Shown here piece by piece: positions 45,060 through 53,851 of a stretch of 64,000 nucleotides of DNA; position 1 is the first letter of the stretch, and each line of letters begins with the position of its first letter. The notes beneath the pieces were generated by a model. It ran no database searches and was not told the origin of the DNA. It worked only from the letters and a program-made list of their open reading frames with translations. The position numbers and the translations under genes are program-made. Source of the DNA: Nostoc sp. FACHB-892 (GTDB taxonomy: Bacteria > Cyanobacteriota > Cyanobacteriia > Cyanobacteriales > Nostocaceae); contig NZ_JACJTR010000016.1 of the NCBI RefSeq assembly GCF_014698795.1, forward strand, positions 62,001 to 126,000. Reading direction: 5' to 3'.

Positions 45060-45257
45060 ATGGGTAAAAGTAAAGCCAAATCCCCGGACTTCCCAGTAAT
45101 GCCAATGAGTAAAACTAGGCAAGTTAAACAACCGCAATCAACGATTGTTTTGGAGTATTCTTTATTACATAATGGTAAAAAGGACTCACCAGCAAATATG
45201 AACCTGGTTAGAACAGGTTCCGAATTGTTTGACTTCTATGAAGCACGCATTCGGTAG
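45060..45257 (+). CDS. Small hypothetical protein
   Basis: This 65-residue, basic, Ser/Lys-rich protein starts MGKSKAKSPDFPVMPMSKTR. GAGAATGAG lies upstream but no strong ribosome-binding site. No domain is recognised. It is placed between two small conserved genes on the same strand, which mildly supports it. Confidence 0.5.
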   Translation: MGKSKAKSPDFPVMPMSKTRQVKQPQSTIVLEYSLLHNGKKDSPANMNLVRTGSELFDFYEARIR

Positions 45258-45475
45258 AATGAGCCGAAGGGAGATTGAATTCATTGCTAGAGCAACCATT
45301 GATTTATGACTTAAAATTTCCTAATATTTGACAACTACAAGCAAGTCTTGGGATTAAGTTATGAAGCATACTTGTTCTGAAAGGTGAAATTAACCTCTTA
45401 AAGGTGTAATGTAATGGGGTAGAACCCAGATTTTGACAGGTTTAACTACGTTGTTTAAAAAGGCAGAAACAATAC

Positions 45476-45787
45476 ATGCTACACCGCAAGATTTATCAAC
45501 TCTGTTGCGATGGGCGCGAGGTATGTGTTTTCTTGCGGGACCAGCAACGCTGGATTGAACGCGCCCGCATCATCGACATAGAGGGAGATTTAGTGACCCT
45601 ACGTTATGAAACAGAAGAAGAGGACGAAGTTTGTTCTTGGGAAGAAATGGTTCGCCTCGAGAGCATTGGTGCTGTAACGCAAAAACTGGCTTCAGTACCA
45701 CGCGGTAATGTGGAACCTTTGATGACTGAAGACTGTCCCGAAGCCGAACGCATCCACAACCGTTACACTGACTCGAATCCAGAATAA
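45476..45787 (+). CDS. Small cyanobacterial protein, probably DUF6679 family
   Basis: The 103-residue acidic protein reads MLHRKIYQLCCDGREVCVFL, then RIIDIEGDLVTLRYETEEED and EEMVRLESIGAVTQKL. The centre looks like a small beta-barrel (SH3-like strand pattern). I believe this is the DUF6679 family, conserved in cyanobacteria. Function is unknown. A TCATTAGTCATT repeat follows its stop. Confidence 0.75.
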   Translation: MLHRKIYQLCCDGREVCVFLRDQQRWIERARIIDIEGDLVTLRYETEEEDEVCSWEEMVRLESIGAVTQKLASVPRGNVEPLMTEDCPEAERIHNRYTDSNPE

Positions 45788-45830
45788 TCAGTCATTAGTC
45801 ATTAGTCATTCGTCATTTGTCATTAATTAA
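45788..45830. repeat. TCATTAGTCATT/TCATTTGTCATT heptamer repeats
   Basis: Tandem 7-mers (GTCATTA/GTCATTT) follow the stop codon. Other clusters are at 9950-9965, 14933-14943, 51485-51508 and 55039-55060. These are short tandemly repeated sequences characteristic of heterocystous cyanobacteria, nearly always just after stop codons here. Confidence 0.7.
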
Positions 45831-45857
45831 AAATGACCAAGGGCACCGGATTAATGA

Positions 45858-47525
45858 CTATTGGCTATCATTTAAACCTTCAAAAGCAGGACAGTAACCT
45901 TCTAGAGTTACCTTAAAGTTATACAACGGGGAAGCTGGATTCCAACATCGCTGCCCCCTTTGGTGTCGGCAAGTACCGCAACAGTCTACATCTGTCCATG
46001 TATAGCGATCGCTATTTTGGTTGAGCAATTCTCGTTGAGACAATCCCCTCAATACTAGTTCTTCCCCTTGCCAACGAGCTTCGATTAAACCAGTATCAGC
46101 AAATTGCCGCCAACGAGGATCAGCAGTAATCACATCGGCTAAGGTGATTGTGATTACTGTTCCCAACTCTGTCAGTTCGCCTTCGTAGTTAGTTTCTGGT
46201 GCTGCCGGTTGTAAAAATGTATCGCCGATAGGCAATTCTACTAAAATGTCAGCCGCCGGGGAATGGATATGGTAGCGGTTTTGCAACTCCTCTAAGCTAG
46301 TCAGGTCTGCCAAGTAGGCAGGAGAACCGTGAACAAAAATGACGTGCTGGGGTCGCAAATTATGAATTAACTGCGTAGTACCAGGGCCATCACTATGTTG
46401 AGCCAAGAGATAAGTTTCGACAGTGGTGGGTGCTAAATATTCTTTATTAACTTTTATATCAATTTTTTCTGGTAAAAGGATCAGCCAAGGACCAGTGTCT
46501 AGTTGACAGTGCTTACCCAAATCATCTGTAGAGTCGGTAAGGACTATACAAGGAGACTTACCCACAGTGGAACGATGTTCTGCTTGTAAACGACGCACGC
46601 GAGGACGCACCCGTTCATCCCAAAACAAGGGTTGATGGCGGGCGAAGTTTTGTACAGATGGGGGAAGGTGGGTTAGCAGCTCTAAATAGGCATCACACCC
46701 AGTAGCGACAGCACCATCTACCCAAATATCTATATCTCGTCCGGTGAAGTGGTGATGAGAGCGTAAGAGCATTAATAATTCTTGACCCAATCCTAAAGCA
46801 GGAGTGGGAAGGATCACGGAACAATGGTCAGCGATCGCCCGATTAATTCGTTCTGCTAGTTGATTTTCTTGGTTGCGGCGGTGAGGATGCCGGGATGTGC
46901 CATAACTGCCTTCAATAATTAGCACATCCAAGTCTAATCCTCGCAATTCCTCTAAACGCAAACCTTCTACCAACCGGGAGTTTGACAGGAAAAAATCTCC
47001 TGTATACAGTAGTTTGTAAGTACGCTGCTTTGTGGTGTAGGTAAGGAGAATTGCCACTGCCCCCGGTAGATGCCCTGCGGGAAATAATTCTGCCACCAAA
47101 CCATCTTGGAATTCCACAGGCGATCGCAACGGCAAGGCATGACAAAATTCGGAAATTTTCTCAGCATCTTGGTCTAGCCAATTCAACGGCAGTAACTTGC
47201 TGGTTACTTCACTACCATAAATAGGTAACTTTGGAAAAGCTTTATGAAGTGCCAGTAAGCCTCTGGCGTGATCTGGGTGGGCATGACTAATCAAAACGAA
47301 ATCTGCCGGTAGGGACGAACTAGCTCCACCTACCGACTTAGTAAGCCCCTTAACCAGCGATGAAATATCCTCCAAACCACAGTCCAACAGGATACGGTGT
47401 GGGCCCATCTTCACCAATAAACACACACCCTCATCGTAATGCTGGACACTATAGGGCAAACATTCTAATTCAGTACCCACTTCCGCAGCATCTACGCGAG
47501 AGGATGCCGACAGATTATCCTTCAT
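45858..47525 (-). CDS. Metallo-beta-lactamase/beta-CASP family hydrolase
   Basis: From the ATG at 47525, preceded by a very strong GGGGAGGAC, the protein has 555 residues; an upstream open frame to 47585 lacks such a site. The zinc motif LISHAHPDHARGL (HxHxDH) and LLYTGDF are intact. A beta-CASP-like insertion (IIEGSYGTSRHPHRRNQENQLAERI) and the late HVIFVHGSP resemble RNA-cleaving CPSF73/RNase J relatives. The C-terminal about 45 residues carry Cys pairs (CCGTC, RCWNPA, YCPAFEG), perhaps a metal-binding knuckle. It probably acts on RNA. It is convergent with the DUF6679 gene. Confidence 0.85.
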   Translation of the reverse strand: MKDNLSASSRVDAAEVGTELECLPYSVQHYDEGVCLLVKMGPHRILLDCGLEDISSLVKGLTKSVGGASSSLPADFVLISHAHPDHARGLLALHKAFPKLPIYGSEVTSKLLPLNWLDQDAEKISEFCHALPLRSPVEFQDGLVAELFPAGHLPGAVAILLTYTTKQRTYKLLYTGDFFLSNSRLVEGLRLEELRGLDLDVLIIEGSYGTSRHPHRRNQENQLAERINRAIADHCSVILPTPALGLGQELLMLLRSHHHFTGRDIDIWVDGAVATGCDAYLELLTHLPPSVQNFARHQPLFWDERVRPRVRRLQAEHRSTVGKSPCIVLTDSTDDLGKHCQLDTGPWLILLPEKIDIKVNKEYLAPTTVETYLLAQHSDGPGTTQLIHNLRPQHVIFVHGSPAYLADLTSLEELQNRYHIHSPAADILVELPIGDTFLQPAAPETNYEGELTELGTVITITLADVITADPRWRQFADTGLIEARWQGEELVLRGLSQRELLNQNSDRYTWTDVDCCGTCRHQRGQRCWNPASPLYNFKVTLEGYCPAFEGLNDSQ

Positions 47526-47659
47526 GCTGTCCTCCCCACAAATCTCATCATCATGGACATATCCCAAAAGCCAAAAATTACACAAATTTTGGTTTTGTGA
47601 CTTAGGGGTAAGTTTTATCGTGCGCCCCTACACCCTGAGAATACAGATTTTTGATTGGG

Positions 47660-47757
47660 GAGGACGCCTCCACCGAACCCGCACTGGTTCGGAAAGGTGG
47701 ACTAACGAGAAGCCATTAAATTACTAGCTCAAGGAAGCTTCTTGTTTATTTTCTCTT
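47660..47757 (+). ncRNA. Candidate structured small RNA with terminator-like end
   Basis: CCACCGAACC (47670-47679) pairs with GGTTCGG...GGTGG (47686-47700) around a GCACT loop. About 30 nt later CAAGGAAGCTTCTTG (47730-47744) forms a second hairpin followed by TTTATTTTCTCTTT. Structure plus U-tract in a 770-nt gene-poor gap suggests a short plus-strand transcript. It might instead be a dispersed repeat or a leader. No known family was recognised. Confidence 0.35.
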
Positions 47758-47824
47758 TGCAAGTTCTGAGCTATCTGAGCCAACTTATCCTATAGGAAGT
47801 CGCTCAAGCGTCTACAGACTTTTT

Positions 47825-47947
47825 TCAATGTGCAGAGCCATTGCCGTGATAGTTATCTGAATCATAAAATCCATTTTTCGTGCCAAAAAACAAGCACGAA
47901 AGCGTAAATATAACTGTTAATCCAGCTAAAATCAGCTTTACATCCAT
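47825..47947 (-). CDS. Small single-helix membrane protein, 40 residues
   Basis: A minus-strand ORF encodes MDVKLILAGLTVIFTLSCLF, then FGTKNGFYDSDNYHGNGSAH. There is one N-terminal membrane helix and a polar tail with the distinctive FYDSDNYHGNGSAH ending that I associate with tiny thylakoid proteins of cyanobacteria. AAGGG lies about 13 bases upstream. It could be a small subunit of a photosynthetic or NDH-1 complex, but I cannot assign it securely. Confidence 0.6.
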   Translation of the reverse strand: MDVKLILAGLTVIFTLSCLFFGTKNGFYDSDNYHGNGSAH

Positions 47948-48297
47948 TTGTTTGCTGCCCTTTACTCAAGACTTCCTTATATTAATTTAGTGCTTCCGCA
48001 ATCAAACGTAATCACTAGAAAATCTTTACTATGCTTATGGGGATTGGGCAATAGGTAAATTTACCGCAATCAGTCAGATTGTAGAACTTTTCGGTTCACC
48101 TGTCTATCCATTTAAATGTGAAGCAATATGACAAGGAGTAATCCTCTACAGCCCCTCAAAATCCTCAGTAGTTAGGATTGATTGTCTTAACTGTTGCCAA
48201 TCCGGTTATAGCCTAAACGCCAAACCCAAGCCATCACCTTAATATTAAAAACAGGAGCAATTATTTCCCAACCCCTAAATAAAAATACCTGTGTTGT
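47948..48297. other. Intergenic region, no gene seen
   Basis: I see no coding frame, RNA gene or strong hairpin here. It should contain promoters for the small membrane protein (leftward) and the RDD gene (rightward). Confidence 0.45.
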
Positions 48298-48855
48298 ATG
48301 ACTATCGAACGACTTCCCCAAAAACACTATCCCAAGGCTGAAATTGGGCGGCGAGGTATGGCATTGGGGCTTGATTTCCTTGGTGTCTGGTTAGTCAGTT
48401 CCCTACTGGGAGGCGGCGATATCGGGATTCAATTTGTGCAAATCCTAGTTTTTGTGATACTTTGGCTGATTTTGCGGGTGCTGGTGGTATACAACAATCA
48501 AGGGCAGAGTTTAGGGCGTTGGGCATTCGATTTAAAAGTCTTGGAAGTTGAAGATGGGGAAGTAGTGGGAAGAATTCCAGATTTGCTCTCACTAGTGAAG
48601 CGAGAGGCGATCGTCGGCTTGGGTGCCCTTTTAGTGTCAATTGCACTGAGCAATATTAGAGCCAATCCCACTGTTATACTGCTAGTATTTCCCCTAGCAA
48701 TTGATTGTGGAACTGCCTTATCTGATGCCCAGATGCGGCAGGCTTTACATGATCGCTATTGTGGAACTTTCATAGTTTCGTCGCGTCGTGGCTACTCTCT
48801 TGACATAAAAATTAAAAGATTAGTTGATAATATGCGGCGGAATGTGAGAAGATAG
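48298..48855 (+). CDS. RDD family membrane protein
   Basis: The 185-residue protein shows the RDD layout: GRRGMALGLDFLGVWLVSSLL with the Arg and Asp, a second helix (FVQILVFVILWLILRVLVVY), then GQSLGRWAFDLKVLEVEDG. A third hydrophobic part and a basic C-terminus follow. RDD proteins are small membrane transporters or accessory proteins of mostly unknown function, some linked to Na+/H+ exchange. It lies 43 nt upstream of rpmG. Confidence 0.85.
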   Translation: MTIERLPQKHYPKAEIGRRGMALGLDFLGVWLVSSLLGGGDIGIQFVQILVFVILWLILRVLVVYNNQGQSLGRWAFDLKVLEVEDGEVVGRIPDLLSLVKREAIVGLGALLVSIALSNIRANPTVILLVFPLAIDCGTALSDAQMRQALHDRYCGTFIVSSRRGYSLDIKIKRLVDNMRRNVRR

Positions 48856-48898
48856 TCATTTGTGTTAATTCTCTTCAGGCTTCACTGTTTGTAAGATT

Positions 48899-49093
48899 AT
48901 GGCTAAGAGTAAAGGTGCCCGCATTATTATCACACTAGAGTGTACTGAGTGCCGGACAAATTCAGACAAGCGGTCTGCTGGTGTTAACCGTTATACCAGT
49001 ACCAAGAATCGCCGCAACACCACTAACCGGCTAGAACTGAAGAAGTTCTGCACCCACTGCAACAAACATACCGTTCACAAGGAAATTAAGTAG
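48899..49093 (+). CDS. rpmG: 50S ribosomal protein L33
   Basis: The 64-residue protein has the L33 sequence with two Cys pairs (ECTEC and CTHC), the zinc-binding form. It is followed two bases later by rpsR, the standard cyanobacterial pair. Confidence 0.97.
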   Translation: MAKSKGARIIITLECTECRTNSDKRSAGVNRYTSTKNRRNTTNRLELKKFCTHCNKHTVHKEIK

Positions 49094-49095
49094 AG

Positions 49096-49311
49096 ATGAG
49101 TTATTTCCGTCGTCGCCTTTCTCCGATCAAGCCAGGAGAACCAATCGATTATAAAGATGTTGATTTACTGCGTAAGTTTGTCACCGAGCGAGGTAAAATA
49201 CTGCCACGTCGGATTACTGGGCTTACATCTCAGCAACAGCGAGAGTTGACATTAGCAATTAAACGTTCGCGGATTGTGGCTTTGTTGCCATTTATCAATG
49301 CGGAAGGCTAA
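49096..49311 (+). CDS. rpsR: 30S ribosomal protein S18
   Basis: The 71-residue S18 reads YFRRRLSPIKPGEPIDYKDVDLLRKFV and ends with RSRIVALLPFI, full length for cyanobacteria. It is translationally close to rpmG (2 nt apart) and upstream of the RNase II-family gene. STRR-type GAGTGATGAGT repeats (49315-49385) separate them. Confidence 0.97.
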   Translation: MSYFRRRLSPIKPGEPIDYKDVDLLRKFVTERGKILPRRITGLTSQQQRELTLAIKRSRIVALLPFINAEG

Positions 49312-49423
49312 AAAGAGTGATGAGTTATGAGTGATGAGTGATGAGTTAAGAATCAAAACTCCTAACTCCTAACTCTTAACTTAAAACTATTTAAACTGTT
49401 CACCAAATTAAAGTGCGAGAGTT

Positions 49424-51484
49424 GTGGAGAAGGGGACGCTAGTTGAATTTAGGGTTCAAGGCGATCGCCGTCTGGGCATCGTAGAACGCCCAGACGGTAA
49501 AACCCGCTGGTTTGTGGTAGACGAACGTGGTCAATCCCACAGCCTCGCGCCTAGACAAATAACTTATACAGTTACCGGGCAGACCTACAAGCCTTCTGAG
49601 ATTGCCAGCTTTTTGGAGCAGATCAAGCCTTATTTAGACCCATCTAGCTTAGAAATAGCTTGGGAATTACTGGTTGAGGATGGGGAAACAGTCACCCCTG
49701 ACCAAATGGCGAATCTGCTATTTTCAGAATCAGACGCGCCTCCTTGTTACGCCGCCCATTGCTTGTTATCAGACGACAAACTTTATTTCAAGCAAAAAGG
49801 AGACGCTTACGAGCCGCGAACAGCTGCTCAGGTGGCAGAACGGAAGCACCAGATGGAAGTAGAGGCATTAAAAGCCAAGGGACAGCAGGAATTTTTAACT
49901 CGTGTAGAGCAGGCGCTCAAAGGTGAAGCAGTAGAGTGGCAGCGTCACGATCGCCAGCGCTTAGAAGGACTCGAAAAATACGCAGCACTGCTTGCTGACA
50001 CCGTGCGGACAGGAGTCAATTATGATTCCTTGGCTCGTGCTTATCCGCCAAGCGCTCCAGTATTAGAAACTATGACCATGCTGGGACGACCCACAACACC
50101 CCAAGGAGCCTTTCAGCTGTTGGTGGATTTGGGTTGCTGGAGTCCTTATGAAAACTTGTTCCTGCGTCGTTCTTCAATTCCGATCCAATTTCCTAATAAG
50201 GTATTAGAAGTGGCGCAACAACGTTTGGATTTCCCGCCGATTGACTCAGATACAAACCGCCTTGATCTGACTCACCTGAAGGTCTACACCATTGATGATG
50301 AAACTACCACAGAGATCGACGATGGTCTGAGTTGGGAAGTACTACCCGATGGGCGGGAACGCCTGTGGGTGCATATCGCCGATCCGACTCGATGGTTAGT
50401 GCCAGAAGATGAATTAGATTTGGAAGCCAGAAAGCGGGGTAGCACAGTCTATTTACCTACGGGGATGATTCCCATGTTTCCAGAGGTATTAGCGACCGGG
50501 CCGATGAGTCTAATCCAGGGACGGGTTTGTTGCGCCCTAAGTTTCGGGATTATTTTAGATACAACTGGGGGAGTAGAAGATTACAGCATTCATACCAGTT
50601 CGATTAAGCCGACTTATCGCCTCACCTACGAAGATGTAGATGAAATGCTGCAATTACGGGTACAGGCAGAACCGGAAATTGCTGCGATCGCAACTTGGGC
50701 GCAGAAGCGCAAAGCTTGGCGTTACGCTCAGGGGGCAATTAGCATCACCATGCCGGAAGCGATGATCAAAGTCAAAGATGATGAGATCAATATTGATATT
50801 TTGGACGATTCCCCATCGCGGCAAGTAGTGGCAGAAATGATGATTGTTGCCGGTGAAGTTGCAGCTCGTTATGGTAAAGCTCATAATATACCTTTGCCCT
50901 TTCGCGGTCAGCCGCAACCAGAATTACCCCCAGAAGAAGAGTTGCTGCAACTTCCCGCCGGATTCGTTCGCGCTTGCGCTATGCGTCGTTGTATGCCCAA
51001 GAGCGAAATGAGCATTACGCCTCTGCGCCATGCTGGTTTGGGTTTGGATACTTACACCCAAGCAACCTCTCCCATCCGTCGTTACAGTGATTTGCTTACC
51101 CACTTCCAATTGAAAGCCCATTTGCGGGGTGAAGTTCTGCCATTTACGGCAGATCAACTTAAAGAAGTTATGATGACAGTTACCAGCATCACCCAAGAAG
51201 TGACAATGGTAGAACGGCAAACTAATAGATATTATGCTTTAGAGTATTTACGCCGTCATCCAGAGGAAACTTGGGAGGTAACAGTGTTGATGTGGCTGCG
51301 AGAAGACAGCAACTTGGCTTTAATTTTGTTGGAAGATTTGGGCTTACAGTTGCCAATGGTTTTCAAGCGTTCTGTGAAGTTGGGCGAACAGATATTGGTG
51401 AAAGTCAGCCACGCCGATCCGCAAAAAGATATGATCCAGTTTCAAGAAATAGTTTATCAAGAAGCCCAAACAGCAGCAAATTAA
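49424..51484 (+). CDS. RNase II/RNase R family exoribonuclease
   Basis: The 686-residue 3'-5' exoribonuclease has the RNB catalytic domain from about residue 280: VYTIDDETTTEIDDGLSWE with the metal-binding Asp cluster, LWVHIADPTRWL, and later ATSPIRRYSDLLTH. An N-terminal KOW/cold-shock-like part (VEFRVQGDRRLGIVERPDGKTRWFVVD) and a short C-terminal S1-like piece flank it. The start is GTG at 49424. Cyanobacteria carry this form in the rpmG-rpsR neighbourhood. It is probably involved in mRNA turnover or rRNA processing. Confidence 0.93.
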   Translation: MEKGTLVEFRVQGDRRLGIVERPDGKTRWFVVDERGQSHSLAPRQITYTVTGQTYKPSEIASFLEQIKPYLDPSSLEIAWELLVEDGETVTPDQMANLLFSESDAPPCYAAHCLLSDDKLYFKQKGDAYEPRTAAQVAERKHQMEVEALKAKGQQEFLTRVEQALKGEAVEWQRHDRQRLEGLEKYAALLADTVRTGVNYDSLARAYPPSAPVLETMTMLGRPTTPQGAFQLLVDLGCWSPYENLFLRRSSIPIQFPNKVLEVAQQRLDFPPIDSDTNRLDLTHLKVYTIDDETTTEIDDGLSWEVLPDGRERLWVHIADPTRWLVPEDELDLEARKRGSTVYLPTGMIPMFPEVLATGPMSLIQGRVCCALSFGIILDTTGGVEDYSIHTSSIKPTYRLTYEDVDEMLQLRVQAEPEIAAIATWAQKRKAWRYAQGAISITMPEAMIKVKDDEINIDILDDSPSRQVVAEMMIVAGEVAARYGKAHNIPLPFRGQPQPELPPEEELLQLPAGFVRACAMRRCMPKSEMSITPLRHAGLGLDTYTQATSPIRRYSDLLTHFQLKAHLRGEVLPFTADQLKEVMMTVTSITQEVTMVERQTNRYYALEYLRRHPEETWEVTVLMWLREDSNLALILLEDLGLQLPMVFKRSVKLGEQILVKVSHADPQKDMIQFQEIVYQEAQTAAN

Positions 51485-51607
51485 CTAATTTGTCATTTGT
51501 CATTTGTAATACTCGCCAGAGGCTAGTATTATCAATTGCGAATTATTTTAATCTTGCTCAAACCCCTGTCGGTTAGGATATAGGGTAAATGGAATAAGGT
51601 AATAGTT

Positions 51608-51925
51608 GTGAATATATCTTTGACCCCAGAACTGGAGCAGTTGGTTAAGGATAAGGTTAGTAGTGGGAAATACAACTCAGTTAGTGAGGTGATGGGTGAA
51701 GCATTGAGATTGCTAGAAGAACGCGATGCCTGCGGCGGGCTACGCCAACGCACTCGAAATCAGCGTCTAGCAGAATTGAAAGCTAAAATCCAAGAAGGAA
51801 TAGAAGCCTCAGAGCGCGGTGAAGTAGTCGATGGCGAAGAGGTTTTTGCAGAAATTGAAGAAGATATCCGACGCGCTGAAGCCCAAATGCAACAAGCAGA
51901 GGCCTTAAAATTGCATTTGATGTAA
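51608..51925 (+). CDS. ParD-type antitoxin with in-frame repeat insertion, no adjacent ParE
   Basis: The N-terminal 40 residues (MNISLTPELEQLVKDKVSSGKYNSVSEVMGEALRLLEERD) form the ribbon-helix-helix of a ParD antitoxin, which binds DNA and neutralises a ParE toxin. A 29-bp dispersed repeat at 51723-51751 adds the residues DACGGLRQR right after this domain. The C-terminal half (about 55 residues) is Glu/Ala-rich helix. No ParE/RelE-like toxin follows; only a 51-codon unknown ORF does. It is an orphan antitoxin or regulator. Confidence 0.8.
   Translation: MNISLTPELEQLVKDKVSSGKYNSVSEVMGEALRLLEERDACGGLRQRTRNQRLAELKAKIQEGIEASERGEVVDGEEVFAEIEEDIRRAEAQMQQAEALKLHLM
51723..51751. repeat. 29-bp small dispersed repeat inside parD-like gene
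   Basis: The segment begins GCGATGCCTGCGGC and ends GGCTACGCCAACGC, the same element as at 13046-13074. It preserves the reading frame and adds about nine residues between the DNA-binding and toxin-binding parts. Confidence 0.8.
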
Positions 51926-51947
51926 GCGATCGCTTTCTGTAACAAAT

Positions 51948-52103
51948 ATGTCAAATTTGATTAACTTATTCTTTGGAAGTCTCTTAGTAATGATAAAAGA
52001 TAAAAGTGTAACTGAAACCATAAGTTGGGGTGAAAGTCCCCAAGACGCATTTTGCCGCCACGCGATGGCTGAGATTATTGCTGTGAAAGAGTTACAAAAA
52101 TAA
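51948..52103 (+). CDS. Possible 51-residue ORF downstream of the ParD-like gene
   Basis: An ORF MSNLINLFFGSLLVMIKDKS...AFCRHAMAEIIAVKELQK starts 23 nt after the parD-like stop in the place a ParE toxin would occupy. It is far too short for ParE and shows no RelE-fold motif. It may be a remnant or chance ORF; an internal ATG at 51990 is an alternative start. Confidence 0.3.
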   Translation: MSNLINLFFGSLLVMIKDKSVTETISWGESPQDAFCRHAMAEIIAVKELQK

Positions 52104-52244
52104 AATAGCTCTTTTCACCAAAAAACAGAGAAAAAGCTTATTTTGACTGTGCTAATAAAACTCCAAGTTATTTGATCCGGCATTTAGGAACGTAGCAACA
52201 AAGGTTTCAGACTAAAAAAATTAGTTAACTGAAAAACCGAACCT

Positions 52245-52724
52245 ATGAGTACCTTTACTTTTTTACCCAAACAGGATCGCTCTGAACGAGGATGGAGTGA
52301 TTATGAGGTTTTGACAGGAGATGTCAATGGCGATGGTCGTACTGATTTGATTTGGAACGAAACAACAGACACCAATCGCACTTACGTCGGGCTTTCTAAC
52401 GGCAATGGAACTTTTACATTTCTGGGAGCACAGGATCGCTCTGAACGAGGATGGAGTGATTATGAGGTTTTGACAGGAGATGTCAATGGCGATGGTCGTA
52501 CTGATTTGATTTGGAACGAAACAACAGACACCAATCGCACTTACGTCGGACTTTCTAACGGCAATGGAACTTTTACATTTCTGGGAGCACAGGATCGCTC
52601 TGAACGAGGATGGAGTAATTATGACGTTTTGACAGGTGACGTTAATGGCAATGGTCGTACTGATTTGATTTGGAACGAAACAACAAACACCAATCGCACT
52701 TACGTTCGACTTTCTGCTCTCTAA
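52245..52724 (+). CDS. FG-GAP/VCBS repeat protein made of three near-identical 53-residue units
   Basis: The 159-residue protein consists of three tandem copies of a unit with DVNGDGRTDLIWNETTDTNR as its core. At DNA level the period is exactly 159 bp, starting at about 52272, 52431 and 52590. Units one and two differ at one position, and unit three has drifted. The calcium-loop motif DxNxDGxTD is intact. It lacks a signal peptide and is shorter than a full propeller, so it may be a fragment of a longer ancestor or need partners to complete the fold. Confidence 0.8.
   Translation: MSTFTFLPKQDRSERGWSDYEVLTGDVNGDGRTDLIWNETTDTNRTYVGLSNGNGTFTFLGAQDRSERGWSDYEVLTGDVNGDGRTDLIWNETTDTNRTYVGLSNGNGTFTFLGAQDRSERGWSNYDVLTGDVNGNGRTDLIWNETTNTNRTYVRLSAL
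52272..52720. repeat. 159-bp tandem repeat (three copies)
   Basis: Three head-to-tail units, with almost no difference between the first two, form the body of the FG-GAP gene. The near identity over 159 bp indicates recent duplication by slippage or unequal crossing-over. Confidence 0.9.
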
Positions 52725-52987
52725 ACTTGCCTATAATGGTTAATACAAGGGTTCATGTCACTAGGGGCAAAGTAAGCTAAAAATATTGCTGGACAATTGT
52801 TTTCACCAAAGCCATTCTCTTGGACAGATTTTCATTTCTCTTATTGGGTTAATTTGAGATGGTAGCTGCATTTTTGCCGTGCTGTACTACTGATAAATTT
52901 ACACCAGACTCGTCAGTGAATATAAGGTTTTCGGTAAGAATCACTTGAACTGTTTGCCAGAATTCTACTCGTAGTGACTGAACCCAC

Positions 52988-53521
52988 TCACCCTTTTTTC
53001 TCCATCTCCTCACACTGTGCTTTTGACATCACAGCCCGGATATAGTCATTTTTACCATTGGTATAAGCCTCGCGATCGCTCCGAAAACTTGCTGCCAAAT
53101 CGCGTTTTAAAGCTTCATATCGTTTCGCTTCTTCAGGATGCCTCCTCAGATAGTCGCAAAATAACTTACGTTCCCAAAATTCGCTGTTAACCTCGACTAT
53201 GTGAACATGATGAGTACGCTGCTTTCCGTATGGTGGCATTCCTTTGACAAAAAACATCCGTCCAGGATCTGGGTTTTCACGCCAATAAACGTATCCCAAC
53301 GATTCCAATGCCGGAATAGTAGATTTCGCACCTACTAAGGAACGGACTCCTACCATGATGTCAATAACTGGTTTTGCTGCCATTCCTGGTACTGCCGTAC
53401 TCCCAATATGTTCAATTTCCACAACTAAGTTATTGCCTAGTACCTGCCAAATATGCTCGGCTTCTTGTGCAAACAAAGTCTGCCACTGTGGATCATATTC
53501 GACTATATTTACTTCATCCAT
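52988..53521 (-). CDS. GrpB family protein (UPF0157, nucleotidyltransferase-like)
   Basis: The 177-residue protein has the GrpB pattern: VEYDPQWQTLFAQEAEHIWQ, IEHIGSTAVPGMAAKPVIDIMVGV with the two metal-type Asp, and the closing FRSDREAYTNGKNDYI. The fold is a nucleotidyltransferase. The natural substrate is unknown. It is divergent from rpmI. Confidence 0.9.
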   Translation of the reverse strand: MDEVNIVEYDPQWQTLFAQEAEHIWQVLGNNLVVEIEHIGSTAVPGMAAKPVIDIMVGVRSLVGAKSTIPALESLGYVYWRENPDPGRMFFVKGMPPYGKQRTHHVHIVEVNSEFWERKLFCDYLRRHPEEAKRYEALKRDLAASFRSDREAYTNGKNDYIRAVMSKAQCEEMEKKG

Positions 53522-53634
53522 CGGTGAAATTAATTTTGTCTATAACAGTGGTAGTTGGTTAAATCGTTTATTTAATTACCATTCAAGCAATTTTATTAGT
53601 ATAATAATGGATCGTGTCGAATTAAAGCTAAACA

Positions 53635-53832
53635 ATGCCTAAACTAAAGACTCGTAAAGCCGCAGCGAAGCGATTCCGTGCCACCGGCACCGGCAAAATC
53701 GTCCGTCGTAAAGCGTTCAAAAGCCACCTTTTAGAACACAAATCTTCTGACAAAAAGCGTAGTATGCGTCAGAGTGCGCTTGTACATGAACGCGATGAAC
53801 TTAACGTGCGCTTGATGCTCCCATATTTGTAA
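53635..53832 (+). CDS. rpmI: 50S ribosomal protein L35
   Basis: The 65-residue basic protein PKLKTRKAAAKRFRATGTGKI... is L35. It is first in the rpmI-rplT pair, 19 nt apart. infC is not adjacent, as usual in cyanobacteria. Confidence 0.97.
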   Translation: MPKLKTRKAAAKRFRATGTGKIVRRKAFKSHLLEHKSSDKKRSMRQSALVHERDELNVRLMLPYL

Positions 53833-53851
53833 GTATTTTAGGAAATAAGTT

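Noticed and set aside
47360..47727. Two plus-strand ORFs of 81 and 67 codons near the start of the beta-CASP gene
   Set aside because: They are antisense to or overlap the start of the conserved hydrolase and have no coding character.
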